This document shows positions 17,854-27,160 of a DNA stretch of 64,000 nucleotides, piece by piece. Every line of letters begins with the position of its first letter. Within the stretch, counting starts at the first letter, position 1. Location: assembly GCF_026847645.1 (NCBI RefSeq), contig NZ_JAPSMC010000003.1:1-64000 (forward strand), read 5' to 3'. The position numbers and the translations under genes are program-made. Origin of the DNA: Anoxybacillus sp. J5B_2022. GTDB taxonomy: Bacteria; Bacillota; Bacilli; Bacillales; Anoxybacillaceae. The notes under the pieces are model-generated. The model was not told the DNA's origin. It saw nothing but the letters and a program-made list of their open reading frames with translations, and made no database searches.

Positions 17854-18921
17854 TTACTCTACCTTTAAGCTCATTAAATATTTCGTTAATGCGTTAATTT
17901 GAGCGTCTGTTAAGTTTCCGTATGTACCTGCCATTTTGTTGCCAGGCTTCACACTGTTAGGATCTTTCAACCATTTCTTTAAGTTTTCTTCATTATGTTC
18001 TAAAATTCCAGCAATGCGCGTACGATCGCCGAAGTTCGCTAAGTTTGGTGCTGTACGAGCTTGCTCTGGACGTTTATCAACCGGACTAACCGCATGGCAA
18101 CCGATACAGCTTTTGTTAAAGATCGCTTCGCCTTCCTTTGCAACGGAGTCCGTTACAACTGGTTTCGCATTTTTCATTTTTTCTACCCATTGATCGAACT
18201 CTTCTCTAGGAAGCGGTTTTACTTTGAAGTCCATTAACGCATGGGACGGACCGCAAAGCTCTGCGCATTTTCCATAGAAAATACCGCCGGCCTTGTCTGT
18301 TGCCTTTTGATCAAACTCTAGCCAAAACTGATTTTTGTTATCAACGTTCGTATCCATTTTCCCACCGACAGCAGGAATCCAGAATGAGTGCTTCACATCA
18401 GAAGCTTTTAAGTTAAAATATACTCGTTCATTTGTCGGAACGACTAAATCTTGGCTTGTAATAATGCCATAGTCAGGATATTCGAATTCCCACCAGTAAA
18501 GATTGGCACGTACGTTGACAACAACTATGTCTTTATTGCGCTTTTCTTTATTCATTGGCTTTACATCTGCAAGCTTAAACGTTGCTGAAACAGTCGGAAC
18601 TGCCAAAATGATCAGCAGCAAAATCGGAATGACAGTCCAAATAATTTCAAGCTTATGACTTCCTTCCACTTGCTTTGGAATTTTCTTTTCTTCGCCTTTA
18701 CGTTGCCGGAAACGGACGACAACATACACGAAGATGATCGTTACGACAATAATAACGAGAACCATAATGGCTGTGCTAAGCAGCATGAGTGAATACTGCA
18801 TATCTGCTACTTCGCCGGCCGGCTGAAGCGTGGACAAAAACGGCTTGCCGCAACCAGCTAACAGAAGCGCCATTACACTAAAAAGAGAAAATAAGCGCCA
18901 ATTGAGTAGCCATTTCTTCAT
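17854..18921 (-). CDS. ctaC: cytochrome c oxidase (caa3) subunit II with fused cytochrome c
   Basis: The 355-aa protein is a lipoprotein (ALLLAGCGKPF) with two membrane segments, a cupredoxin CuA domain (YGKCAELCGPSHALM with the binuclear copper ligands) and a C-terminal cytochrome c domain (CIGCHAV heme-binding site, distal Met in PGNKMAGTY). This fusion defines a caa3 rather than aa3 oxidase, so electrons enter from cytochrome c on the outer membrane face. It precedes ctaD and follows ctaB by 78 nt. Confidence 0.98.
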   Translation of the reverse strand: MKKWLLNWRLFSLFSVMALLLAGCGKPFLSTLQPAGEVADMQYSLMLLSTAIMVLVIIVVTIIFVYVVVRFRQRKGEEKKIPKQVEGSHKLEIIWTVIPILLLIILAVPTVSATFKLADVKPMNKEKRNKDIVVVNVRANLYWWEFEYPDYGIITSQDLVVPTNERVYFNLKASDVKHSFWIPAVGGKMDTNVDNKNQFWLEFDQKATDKAGGIFYGKCAELCGPSHALMDFKVKPLPREEFDQWVEKMKNAKPVVTDSVAKEGEAIFNKSCIGCHAVSPVDKRPEQARTAPNLANFGDRTRIAGILEHNEENLKKWLKDPNSVKPGNKMAGTYGNLTDAQINALTKYLMSLKVE

Positions 18922-18961
18922 AGCCTAATCAAACCCCTCTTTCAATTTAAATAAATATATC

Positions 18962-18990
18962 AATTCTTTCTCTAAAGAAGTGAAAGAATT
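18962..18990. other. inverted repeat in the ctaB-ctaC gap
   Basis: AATTCTTTC (18962-18970) and GAAAGAATT (18982-18990) form a perfect 9-bp inverted repeat. There is no strong T-run, so it could be an operator, a leaky terminator or an mRNA stabiliser. Confidence 0.5.
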
Positions 18991-18999
18991 ATAAACGCA

Positions 19000-19917
19000 T
19001 TAATCAATGGCCGCAATCACCATTGTGACAAATAAAATCGTTAAATAATTTAAAGAATACACAAACATCCATTTTGCCCATTTCAAATCGTCTTTCATTT
19101 TAAATCCGTATAGCCCTAATGCGAGCCAGCCGATATTTAAAAGCGTCGCAATGACGAGAAATGGGACTCCAAGCGGGAATAAATAAAACGGAAGCGGCAG
19201 CAAGCAGGCCACCCATACGACAATTTGTCGTTTCGTGATCGCAAAGCCGTGAACGACCGGCAACATCGGGATTCCTGCTTTGCGATATTCCTCGCATCGC
19301 TTCATGGCGAGCGCCAAAAAGTGCGGCGGCTGCCATAAAAACATCAACAAAAACAACACGAGCGGAACAACGTGAAAATGCGGGTCAACAGCCGTCCATC
19401 CGATCACCGGCGGCACCGCGCCGGAAATGCTACCGATGACTGTATTTAACGTATTATTCCGCTTCGACCACATCGTATACAAAAACACATAAGTGACAAC
19501 CCCGATTAACCCTACAATAGCTGCTGTAACCGTCGTCATTAACAAACTCAATGTCCCCACGACAGTCAACAAAACACCGAACCATAACACCCGTTTCGGC
19601 TCCATCGTTCCTTTGACGGTCGGTCGCGTTTTCGTTCTCTCCATCAAATGATCGATATCGCGATCAATAAAGTTGTTTAAGCTGCACGCCCCAGCAATAA
19701 TAAGCGCGGAGCCAAACAGCGTAAAAAAGACGGTTTGAAGATTTTCTAAAAAACCTTCCCCCATGTAATAAAAAGCTAACCATAATCCAGTGAACGTCGT
19801 AATTAAGTTTGAATTGACAATGCCGATTTTTACAACAGAAAGAACGTCTTTCCAAACGATCGTTACTGACAATTTCTGCGTTTTTTCGCCAATTGGCGAA
19901 GCCGTTTCGTTTGCCAT
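19000..19917 (-). CDS. ctaB: protoheme IX farnesyltransferase (heme O synthase)
   Basis: CtaB transfers a farnesyl group to heme B to make heme O, the precursor of heme A. The 305-aa UbiA-family membrane enzyme has the prenyl-diphosphate motif [15 protein letters not shown] and the second Asp-rich loop DPHFH. The start at 19917 follows GGAAGGAGGAAGAAAAG and gives the B. subtilis length; the reading to 20010 is not supported. It is divergent from ctaA, whose product uses heme O. Confidence 0.96.
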   Translation of the reverse strand: MANETASPIGEKTQKLSVTIVWKDVLSVVKIGIVNSNLITTFTGLWLAFYYMGEGFLENLQTVFFTLFGSALIIAGACSLNNFIDRDIDHLMERTKTRPTVKGTMEPKRVLWFGVLLTVVGTLSLLMTTVTAAIVGLIGVVTYVFLYTMWSKRNNTLNTVIGSISGAVPPVIGWTAVDPHFHVVPLVLFLLMFLWQPPHFLALAMKRCEEYRKAGIPMLPVVHGFAITKRQIVVWVACLLPLPFYLFPLGVPFLVIATLLNIGWLALGLYGFKMKDDLKWAKWMFVYSLNYLTILFVTMVIAAID

Positions 19918-20349
19918 CTTTTCTTCCTCCTTCCTCCGTTTCCTACCCGAAACGGAAGATAACATGAATACGTTTACAACCATTAAATGAATTCTAATGT
20001 ATTTTAACACATTTTTTATGGTTAATATAAGTCATAAAGTTCCTTTCTCTATATATTAAATCACATTTCTTTGTCGAAATGTGAACTTTTTTTGAACAAT
20101 TTGTGTCAAAAAAATGACTAGATTGTCACCATCTTCATGTACCCATTAATATTTCTAGCAAACTCCCGAGTAAGATTCAATATTTTTTACGATAATAAAC
20201 GTTTATTTGTTTTTTACGTCCGTTGTGTTGTAGAATGATGTTGTTTATTGTCGAAATTGCCCTTAGCGCGTGTTTCGTGTAAGATAAACGTATACTTTAC
20301 TAGATTATTGCCAAAATAAATATTTTCCAACACAAGTAGGTGAAGAATT
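19918..20349. promoter_or_regulatory. ctaB-ctaA divergent control region
   Basis: The 432-nt non-coding region is AT-rich. It holds an inverted repeat CACATTTC-N6-GAAATGTG at 20062-20083 and, for ctaA, two possible sigma-A promoters. In B. subtilis this intergenic region is controlled by ResD and CcpA; no confident cre or ResD site could be assigned by eye here. Confidence 0.6.
20257..20285 (+). promoter_or_regulatory. candidate ctaA promoter
   Basis: TTGCCC (20257-20262), a 17-nt spacer and TAAGAT (20280-20285) form a reasonable sigma-A promoter 65 nt before the ctaA start. A weaker alternative is TTGTTT-18-TAGAAT at 20207-20236. Confidence 0.4.
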
Positions 20350-21300
20350 TTGCAACGCACGTTAAAATGGTTTGCTGTAGTGACAACGATCGCAATGTTG
20401 TTTGTGTTGATTGGCGGTGCACTCGTCACAAAGACTGGTTCAGGGATGGGATGTGGGCGATCTTGGCCGCTTTGCGACGGTGAACTCATTCCTTCCAATA
20501 TCACTCCCGAGTTGGTCATTGAGCTTAGTCATCGGCTTGTGTCCGGCCTCGCCGGCTTTTTAGTGCTCGTTTTATCGATTTGGTCATGGCGGGCGATCGG
20601 CCACATTCGGGAAACGAAGTTTTTAGCGACCGTTTCGTTCGTGTTTCTTGTGCTTCAAGGGTTGATCGGGGCAGCCGCGGTCGTCTGGGGACAGTCTGAT
20701 TTTGTGCTTGCTTTGCATTTTGGCATTTCGCTCATTTCTTTTGCTTCTGTCTTTTTGTTAACGTTATTAATTTTTGAAGTCGACAAAAAGTTTGACGCTG
20801 AATCATTAGTCCTCGACGCCAAAATGAAACAACACATTTACGGAGTGATTGCTTATTGTTACATCGTCGTCTATACGGGAGCGCTTGTGCGGCATAAACA
20901 GGCAAGCTTAGCGTGTCCGAGCTGGCCGCTCTGTTCCAACTCTCGTCCTTTTCCTGTTCAGCTTCACGAATGGGTGCAAATGGGCCATCGGTTAGCAGCT
21001 GGCCTCATTATTGTATGGATTTTATTAGCCACTATTCGTGCGATCAAATACCATAAACACCAGCGCGTCATTTATTGGGGCTGGATTACCGCTCTTATTC
21101 TTGTTTTGCTGCAAATGGCAACCGGAGCATTGATCGTCTTTACAGAATTAAATTTATACGTTGCACTTGCCCATGCCTTTTTCATTTCGTGTTTATTTGG
21201 CATATTAAGCTATTTGCTGCTTCTTGCCATCCGCAGCAAACGAAACGAACAACAACTGTCGACATCAGAGCACCGAACGTCTTTCAGCAGTGCACAATAA
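20350..21300 (+). CDS. ctaA: heme A synthase
   Basis: CtaA oxidises the C8 methyl of heme O to a formyl group, giving heme A for the caa3 oxidase. The 316-aa protein has eight membrane helices in two homologous halves with His ligands ([41 protein letters not shown]). Both Cys pairs, in GCGRSWPLC and ACPSWPLC, are present as in the Bacillus enzyme. The start is TTG with AGGTGA upstream. It is convergent with pycA. Confidence 0.95.
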   Translation: MQRTLKWFAVVTTIAMLFVLIGGALVTKTGSGMGCGRSWPLCDGELIPSNITPELVIELSHRLVSGLAGFLVLVLSIWSWRAIGHIRETKFLATVSFVFLVLQGLIGAAAVVWGQSDFVLALHFGISLISFASVFLLTLLIFEVDKKFDAESLVLDAKMKQHIYGVIAYCYIVVYTGALVRHKQASLACPSWPLCSNSRPFPVQLHEWVQMGHRLAAGLIIVWILLATIRAIKYHKHQRVIYWGWITALILVLLQMATGALIVFTELNLYVALAHAFFISCLFGILSYLLLLAIRSKRNEQQLSTSEHRTSFSSAQ

Positions 21301-21302
21301 AA

Positions 21303-21327
21303 GCGCTAGGGGTTCCTAGCGCCTTTT
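21303..21327. terminator. ctaA/pycA bidirectional terminator
   Basis: GCGCTAGG and CCTAGCGC form a perfect 8-bp stem with a GGTT loop, followed by CTTTTCTT on the plus strand; it lies between the two convergent stops. Confidence 0.85.
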
Positions 21328-21328
21328 C

Positions 21329-24300
21329 TTATTTCGTTAACTCAATTAGTAAATCTCCCGCCTGAATCGCATCTCCGTTTTTCACGTAAATATCTTTCAC
21401 GATTCCGGAGAACGGAGCTTGTACCGTTGTTTCCATTTTCATCGCTTCTGTGATCATTAAGTGGTCGCCTTTGTTGACTTTTTCCCCTGACTCCACGAGC
21501 ACTTTCACAACCGTACCCGGCATCGTGGCAGCAATATGGTTCGGATTGTTTTTATCGGCTTTAATTCGTTCCGCCACTGCCGCCTTAATGCTTTCATCGC
21601 GAATAACGATTTCGCGTGGCTGGCCGTTTAATTCAAAGTAGACAATGCGCGTGCCATCCGCTTGCGGCTGACCGATCGCCACTAATTTCACAATCAGCGT
21701 TTTTCCTTTTTCGATCTCGACTTCAATTTCTTCTCCAAGTCTCATGCCATAAAGGAATGTCGGCGTATCGAGAACGGAAATATCGCCGAATTTTTCCACT
21801 GTTTCCGTATATTCAAGAAACACTTTCGGATAAAGCGCATAGGCAAGCGCATCAAAATCGGTAACTTGCCGATCAAGCTTGTGGAACAATTCTTCTTTCA
21901 ATTTATCAAAATCGACAGGCTCCAACAGTTCTCCTGGTCTGACGGTAATCGGCTCGCGCCCTTTTAAAATAATGCGCTGCAACTCTTGCGGAAAACCGCC
22001 TGGCATTTGTCCTAAATACCCTTCAAACAACTCGACAACTGAATCTGGGAAGTCAAGCGTTTCGCCGCGCTCAAAAATATCTTTTTCCGTCAAATTATTT
22101 TGTACCATATAAAGCGCCATATCACCGACTACTTTCGAAGACGGTGTCACTTTCACAATATCACCGAACATATCGTTGACGCGGCGGTACATTTCTTTTA
22201 CTTCGTCCCAACGGTCGCCAAGCCCTACTGCTTTTGCTTGTTGCTGCAAGTTGCTATATTGTCCGCCTGGCATTTCGTGGCGATACACTTCCGTATGCGG
22301 CGCGTTCATGCCGCTTTCAAATTCTTGATAATATTTGCGCACATCTTCCCAATAACGGGCAAGCTGCTCAAGCCCATCAATATTGACTTCCGGTGCACGT
22401 TCCGTCCCTTCTAGCGCATAATAAAGCGTATTCGCGCTCGGCTGTGACGTTAAACCCGCCATCGAGCTGACCGCTACGTCGACAATATCGACACCAGCTT
22501 CAATCGCTTTTGCATACATGTAAATGCCGTTGCCGCTCGTGTCATGCGTATGAAGGTGAATCGGAATATCAACCGTTTCTTTTAAAGTCGAAATAAGCAC
22601 ATAGGCTGCTTGCGGCTTTAACAAGCCGGCCATATCTTTAATCGCTAAAATATGGGCGCCTGCGGCTTCTAACTCTTTCGCCAACGCTTTGTAATAGTCT
22701 AAATTATATTTCGGACGGGACGGATCTAAAATATCTCCTGTATAACAAATCGCGGCCTCCGCAATTTTTCCTGTTTGTCGGACTGCATCAATCGCAATCG
22801 TCATTCCTTTCACCCAGTTTAAGCTATCGAAAATACGGAAGACGTCAATGCCCGCATATGCGGATTTTTCTACAAACTCACGAATGACGTTGTCCGGGTA
22901 GTTTTTATAACCGACCGCATTCGCCGAACGCAGCAACATTTGAAAGAGCACGTTTGGAATGCGTTCACGTAATTTCAACAGGCGATCCCACGGATCTTCT
23001 TTCAAAAATCGGTAGGCGACATCGAACGTTGCTCCGCCCCACATTTCGAGCGAGAACAAATTTGGCAACAACCTTGCCGTCGGCTCGGCAATATGCACTA
23101 AGTCCGTTGTCCGAACACGAGTTGCCAACAGTGATTGATGGGCATCACGGAAGGTTGTATCAGTTAATAGCACGCGGTTTTGCTCTTTAATCCACGTGAC
23201 AAGTCCTTCTGCCCCCCGCTCATCAAGAATTTGCTTCGTGCCGTTTTCGATCGGCAACAAATGGTTGACTTTCGGAATGCGCGGTTTTTCGAACACCGGC
23301 TTCTTTTTCTTGCCGATACCTGGAAAACCATTGACCGTCACATTGCCGATATATGTTAACATTTTCGTACCGCGGTCTTTCCGTTTCGGGAATACAAACA
23401 ATTCTGGCGTCGTGTCAATAAACGACGTATCGTACTCTCCCGATAAAAACTTCGGATGCTGTACGACATTTTCTAAAAACGGAATGTTCGTTTTAATGCC
23501 GCGAATCCGGAATTCCCGCAAGTTGCGCAACATTTTTCGTGCCGCCTGTTCAAATGTCAGCGCCCATGTCGACAATTTCACAAGCAACGAATCATAATAC
23601 GGCGTAATGACCGCGCCTTGGAAGCCGTTTCCGGCATCTAACCGCACGCCGAAGCCACCGCCGGAACGATACGCCATAATTTTTCCTGTATCCGGCATGA
23701 AGTTGTTGAGCGGGTCTTCTGTCGTTACCCGCGATTGAATCGCATACCCGTTAATTCGAATATCCTCTTGTTTCGGAATACCAACTTGTTCGCTATGAAG
23801 CGAGTGCCCCTCCGCAATTAAAATTTGCGATTGAACAATATCGATACCGGTAATCATTTCGGTGATCGTATGCTCAACTTGAATGCGCGGATTCACTTCA
23901 ATGAAATAAAATTCGTCGCCAGAAACGAGAAACTCTACCGTTCCCGCATTGACATAGCCGACATTTTTCATAAGCTTCACAGCCGCTTCACAAATGTCGT
24001 CGCGAAGCTTGTCTGACAGCGAAACGCTCGGAGCGATTTCCACAACTTTTTGATGGCGGCGCTGCACCGAACAATCACGATCATAAAGATGAACGATATT
24101 GCCTTCATAATCGCCTAAAATTTGCACTTCGATATGTTTCGGCCGTTCGATCAACTTTTCGACGTACACGTCATCGCTTCCAAAGGCCGCTTTCGCTTCC
24201 GATTTGGCGCGTTCGTACGCTTCTTTCACTTCTGCTTTCGATCGAACGATGCGCATGCCGCGGCCGCCACCGCCTAATGCTGCTTTAATGATGATCGGGT

Positions 24301-24772
24301 AGCCGTATTTTTCACCAAACCTGATCACTTCTTCTAAGCTATGTACCGGACCGTCGCTTCCCGGAATGACGGGAATCCCTGCTAACTCCGCTTGATGCCG
24401 AGCTTTCACTTTATCGCCGAACATATCTAAATGCTCTTCCTTCGGTCCAATAAAAATAATGCCTTCTTCGACACAACGTTTCGCAAACTGAATGTTTTCG
24501 GAAAGAAACCCATATCCAGGATGAATCGCATCAACATCATGCGCCTTCGCGATTTCAATGATCCCTTCAATGTCTAAGTACGCTTCAATCGGCTTTTTCC
24601 CTTCACCGACTAAATACGCTTCGTCCGCTTTATAACGGTGATACGAGCCTGCATCTTCTTTCGAATAAATGGCAACAGTGCGGATACCAAGTTCGTTGCA
24701 GGCGCGAAATACACGAATCGCAATTTCGCCACGGTTTGCTACTAAAACTTTCTGAATTTTTTGTGTATTCAT
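21329..24772 (-). CDS. pycA: pyruvate carboxylase
   Basis: PycA carboxylates pyruvate to oxaloacetate with biotin and ATP, feeding the TCA cycle. The 1147-aa single-chain enzyme has a biotin carboxylase domain (VLVANRGEIAIRVFRAC, GGGGRGMRIV, EVNPRIQVEHT), a carboxyltransferase domain (DTTFRDAHQSLLATR, HTHDTSGNG) and a C-terminal biotin carrier domain with the biotinyl Lys in EAMKMET. Length is normal. In B. subtilis and Listeria the enzyme is regulated through c-di-AMP, directly or by DarB, whose gene is in this window at 51465. Confidence 0.98.
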   Translation of the reverse strand: MNTQKIQKVLVANRGEIAIRVFRACNELGIRTVAIYSKEDAGSYHRYKADEAYLVGEGKKPIEAYLDIEGIIEIAKAHDVDAIHPGYGFLSENIQFAKRCVEEGIIFIGPKEEHLDMFGDKVKARHQAELAGIPVIPGSDGPVHSLEEVIRFGEKYGYPIIIKAALGGGGRGMRIVRSKAEVKEAYERAKSEAKAAFGSDDVYVEKLIERPKHIEVQILGDYEGNIVHLYDRDCSVQRRHQKVVEIAPSVSLSDKLRDDICEAAVKLMKNVGYVNAGTVEFLVSGDEFYFIEVNPRIQVEHTITEMITGIDIVQSQILIAEGHSLHSEQVGIPKQEDIRINGYAIQSRVTTEDPLNNFMPDTGKIMAYRSGGGFGVRLDAGNGFQGAVITPYYDSLLVKLSTWALTFEQAARKMLRNLREFRIRGIKTNIPFLENVVQHPKFLSGEYDTSFIDTTPELFVFPKRKDRGTKMLTYIGNVTVNGFPGIGKKKKPVFEKPRIPKVNHLLPIENGTKQILDERGAEGLVTWIKEQNRVLLTDTTFRDAHQSLLATRVRTTDLVHIAEPTARLLPNLFSLEMWGGATFDVAYRFLKEDPWDRLLKLRERIPNVLFQMLLRSANAVGYKNYPDNVIREFVEKSAYAGIDVFRIFDSLNWVKGMTIAIDAVRQTGKIAEAAICYTGDILDPSRPKYNLDYYKALAKELEAAGAHILAIKDMAGLLKPQAAYVLISTLKETVDIPIHLHTHDTSGNGIYMYAKAIEAGVDIVDVAVSSMAGLTSQPSANTLYYALEGTERAPEVNIDGLEQLARYWEDVRKYYQEFESGMNAPHTEVYRHEMPGGQYSNLQQQAKAVGLGDRWDEVKEMYRRVNDMFGDIVKVTPSSKVVGDMALYMVQNNLTEKDIFERGETLDFPDSVVELFEGYLGQMPGGFPQELQRIILKGREPITVRPGELLEPVDFDKLKEELFHKLDRQVTDFDALAYALYPKVFLEYTETVEKFGDISVLDTPTFLYGMRLGEEIEVEIEKGKTLIVKLVAIGQPQADGTRIVYFELNGQPREIVIRDESIKAAVAERIKADKNNPNHIAATMPGTVVKVLVESGEKVNKGDHLMITEAMKMETTVQAPFSGIVKDIYVKNGDAIQAGDLLIELTK

Positions 24773-24836
24773 TTGCTTGTCCTCTCCTCCTTTCTAATAA
24801 AACTATAACGGTTTGGCTAATTTGTAAATATGTTTT

Positions 24837-26057
24837 CTAAAAAATCAAACCTTTTTCTGATTGTTTTTTCGCTACTTTCCCTGCGTACGTTTTATGTTTA
24901 TATTTCGCTTCATATTTAGCAAACATGGATATATTCACTAATACACCAAGCGATGTCATAAATAAGACGAGCGCCGAACCGCCGTAACTGACAAGAGGAA
25001 GCGGAACGCCAGTGATCGGAATCAACCCTGTCACCCCGCCGACGTTAATGAACGTTTGAATGCCGATCATCGAAGAAATTCCGATTGCGAGCAAACTCCC
25101 AAACACATCATCGCATTTCCGTGCGATATAAAGCCCGCGCAAAACAATAAACGCCAATAGCAATAGCACAAACGCCACCCCAAACAACCCTAACTCTTCC
25201 GCAATAACCGCCATAATAAAGTCCGTATGAGATTCCGGTAAATAGCCGTATTTTTGAATACTTTTCCCTAACCCGACTCCTTTTAATCCTCCGAGACCAA
25301 TGGCTAAATACGAATTGACTAGCTGAAACCCAGCGTCGTCGACGTATTTAAACGGATCTAAAAATCCGTAAATACGCGAAATTCTTTCTTTCGAAAAGAT
25401 TTTATCCCAAATAAAAGGAAGGATAAACGGAGCGAATACCGTAAACACCATTCCGAAAAATAGCAGCTGCTTGAAAAGCAATCGGAAGCTTAATCCTGAT
25501 GATAAAATAATGCACGACGCAATAAGAAACACGATCATCGCTGTTCCAAAATCGGGTTGGATCGCAATCAAAAAACAAATCCATAACGTATAGTAAATCG
25601 GAAATAGTTGTCCTTTTACAGGTTGAGCCATTCGTTTTTGTTTATTGGCAAATGCCGCTGCTAAGTAGACAATTAAGCCGAATTTCACAAGCTCCGCTGG
25701 CTGCACACTAAAAAAGCCAAACTTAAACCAGCTAGTGGCGTTGTTAGCTGTATGACCGATGAAAGCGACGGCAAGCAATACGACTGAAGAAGCAATAAAA
25801 ATTCCTTTCACGATTTTTTTTCCCGCCAATATTTTATAAGGAACGATGGCTGCGAAAAAAAAGCAAACAGCGGACGCGATCAACCACATTTTTTGTTTTT
25901 CATAAAAATAATCGCTCGACACACCAAATCGCGTCACAGCCGACACCATACTTGAGCTGTAGACCATAATTAGCCCGAAAATCGCTAGCATCCAAACCGA
26001 AATGATGAGCGGATAGTCATATGATTTCATGATGTTTCGAATAAGCTGTTTATCCAT
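24837..26057 (-). CDS. ftsW: FtsW-type peptidoglycan glycosyltransferase
   Basis: This SEDS-family membrane enzyme polymerises lipid II at the division septum. The 406-aa protein has ten hydrophobic segments and SEDS motifs such as FFSVQPAELVKFGLI (with the catalytic-region PAEL/KFG), QPDFGTAMIVF and PLVSYGGSALVLFM. The start is preceded by GGAAGAGGG. It sits between pycA and ylaN, as ftsW (ylaO) does in B. subtilis. Confidence 0.95.
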   Translation of the reverse strand: MDKQLIRNIMKSYDYPLIISVWMLAIFGLIMVYSSSMVSAVTRFGVSSDYFYEKQKMWLIASAVCFFFAAIVPYKILAGKKIVKGIFIASSVVLLAVAFIGHTANNATSWFKFGFFSVQPAELVKFGLIVYLAAAFANKQKRMAQPVKGQLFPIYYTLWICFLIAIQPDFGTAMIVFLIASCIILSSGLSFRLLFKQLLFFGMVFTVFAPFILPFIWDKIFSKERISRIYGFLDPFKYVDDAGFQLVNSYLAIGLGGLKGVGLGKSIQKYGYLPESHTDFIMAVIAEELGLFGVAFVLLLLAFIVLRGLYIARKCDDVFGSLLAIGISSMIGIQTFINVGGVTGLIPITGVPLPLVSYGGSALVLFMTSLGVLVNISMFAKYEAKYKHKTYAGKVAKKQSEKGLIF

Positions 26058-26131
26058 CTTCCCTCTTCCTTACCGATGTTGTACTATAGTATTTCGTAAT
26101 CCGCTTTCGTTTTCCTTCTAAAAACACAAAA

Positions 26132-26167
26132 ACTCAAACGATTGGCGCTGCTTTCAACCGTTTGAGT
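26132..26167 (-). terminator. ylaN terminator
   Basis: ACTCAAACG and CGTTTGAGT arms (26132-26140, 26159-26167) form the stem, with TTTTTGT following on the minus strand. Confidence 0.82.
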
Positions 26168-26179
26168 TAACGTTTATCG

Positions 26180-26467
26180 TTATCGTACGCGTTTTTTCGT
26201 GGAAGCTTCGTGAAGTATGGACAACTCCCGCTCTAACGTATCAAGAAGTGTTTTGCCGTCTTTTTCATCGACAAGGCCTAGCCGGATCGCAAAGTCGATT
26301 TCCCGAGACAAGCCAAACATTTGCGTATCGAGCACTTCTTCATAAAGAGGGCACTGAGGCATCGTTAAGTTGTCCATTTGCACTTGAATGAGCTTAACAA
26401 TTTTATCCGCATCTGTCTTTAAGAGCGCGTACGCTTTTTCACGATAATTAATCGTTTCGTCGGTCAC
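26180..26467 (-). CDS. ylaN: YlaN, iron-sensing Fur-modulating protein (UPF0358)
   Basis: The 95-aa protein closely matches YlaN ([35 protein letters not shown]). YlaN is essential under iron limitation in B. subtilis; recent work describes it as an Fe(II)-binding protein that interacts with Fur and relieves repression. The start is a GTG with AACGGAGGG upstream, giving a length close to the family norm; a reading back to 26548 crosses untranslated leader. It is divergent from the gene at 26625. Confidence 0.93.
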   Translation of the reverse strand: MTDETINYREKAYALLKTDADKIVKLIQVQMDNLTMPQCPLYEEVLDTQMFGLSREIDFAIRLGLVDEKDGKTLLDTLERELSILHEASTKKRVR

Positions 26468-26561
26468 ATTGATCCCTCCGTTCTCCCCTAATCCTTCTTT
26501 AAATCTTAACGTGAATCGAAAAATTTTGCAAGATGAAAGACTTGTCACAAATGATCGGACA

Positions 26562-26590
26562 TGACAAAACGTTTATTTATCATTATACTG
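26562..26590 (+). promoter_or_regulatory. sigma-A promoter of the 165-aa protein gene
   Basis: ATGACA (26562-26567), a 17-nt spacer and TATACT (26585-26590) lie 34 nt before the start codon. Confidence 0.6.
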
Positions 26591-26624
26591 AATACAGTAA
26601 ATGACAGGAGAGGAGAGGACAGCT

Positions 26625-27122
26625 ATGGATCGCATTATTCCAATTACAGGAAAAGTGAAATTTTCGATTACGCTAGACCCTGGCGTATGGATTTTCGATG
26701 ACCGCAAAGTCGAACTGGAGACTTATTTTTCTGGCCAAAAAGAGGAACAACCACAGGAAGAAGATGAGATTCAAAAGATTTCCGCTTACTGGGATCGTGA
26801 AATTCAAGAAGGGGCCGTCTTTCCACCGACATTGAAAACAGAGAAAACATTCGCCAAAGAAAAGCTTATTACCGGAACTTTTGCAATGCCGCTTGCGCCG
26901 TTTTTGCGCAACGCTGAAGCGCTTCCAGAAGCAACGACGTTTGTTGTCGTCACCGAGAGTGGAGAAGTAGCTATTCCGCTTGAGCAAGCATATGATGTCA
27001 TTCTTTGTTTTTCAAAAGATGGAAAGCCGTTAAAAGAGGACGGACCGGTTCACGTATATTTCGGCGACGGCTCTAACCGGCACAATCCGATTACGCACGT
27101 CCGCCAATTCATCGTTCGCTAG
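26625..27122 (+). CDS. conserved hypothetical protein, YlaL position
   Basis: The 165-aa soluble protein begins MDRIIPITGKVKFSIT and has no signal or membrane segment. It is beta-rich at both ends with a charged, Glu-rich middle. It occupies the slot between ylaN and ylaK, where B. subtilis has ylaL and ylaM, so ylaL is the positional guess; I cannot confirm homology. The start is chosen at 26625 after GGAGAGGACAGCT. It ends at a clean plus-strand terminator. Function unknown. Confidence 0.75.
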   Translation: MDRIIPITGKVKFSITLDPGVWIFDDRKVELETYFSGQKEEQPQEEDEIQKISAYWDREIQEGAVFPPTLKTEKTFAKEKLITGTFAMPLAPFLRNAEALPEATTFVVVTESGEVAIPLEQAYDVILCFSKDGKPLKEDGPVHVYFGDGSNRHNPITHVRQFIVR

Positions 27123-27133
27123 CGCGGACAACG

Positions 27134-27160
27134 AGGCTGTCCGCATCGGACAGCCTTTTA
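27134..27160 (+). terminator. terminator of the 165-aa protein gene
   Basis: AGGCTGTCC and GGACAGCCT form a 9-bp stem with a 5-nt loop and are followed by TTTTATA. Confidence 0.82.
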
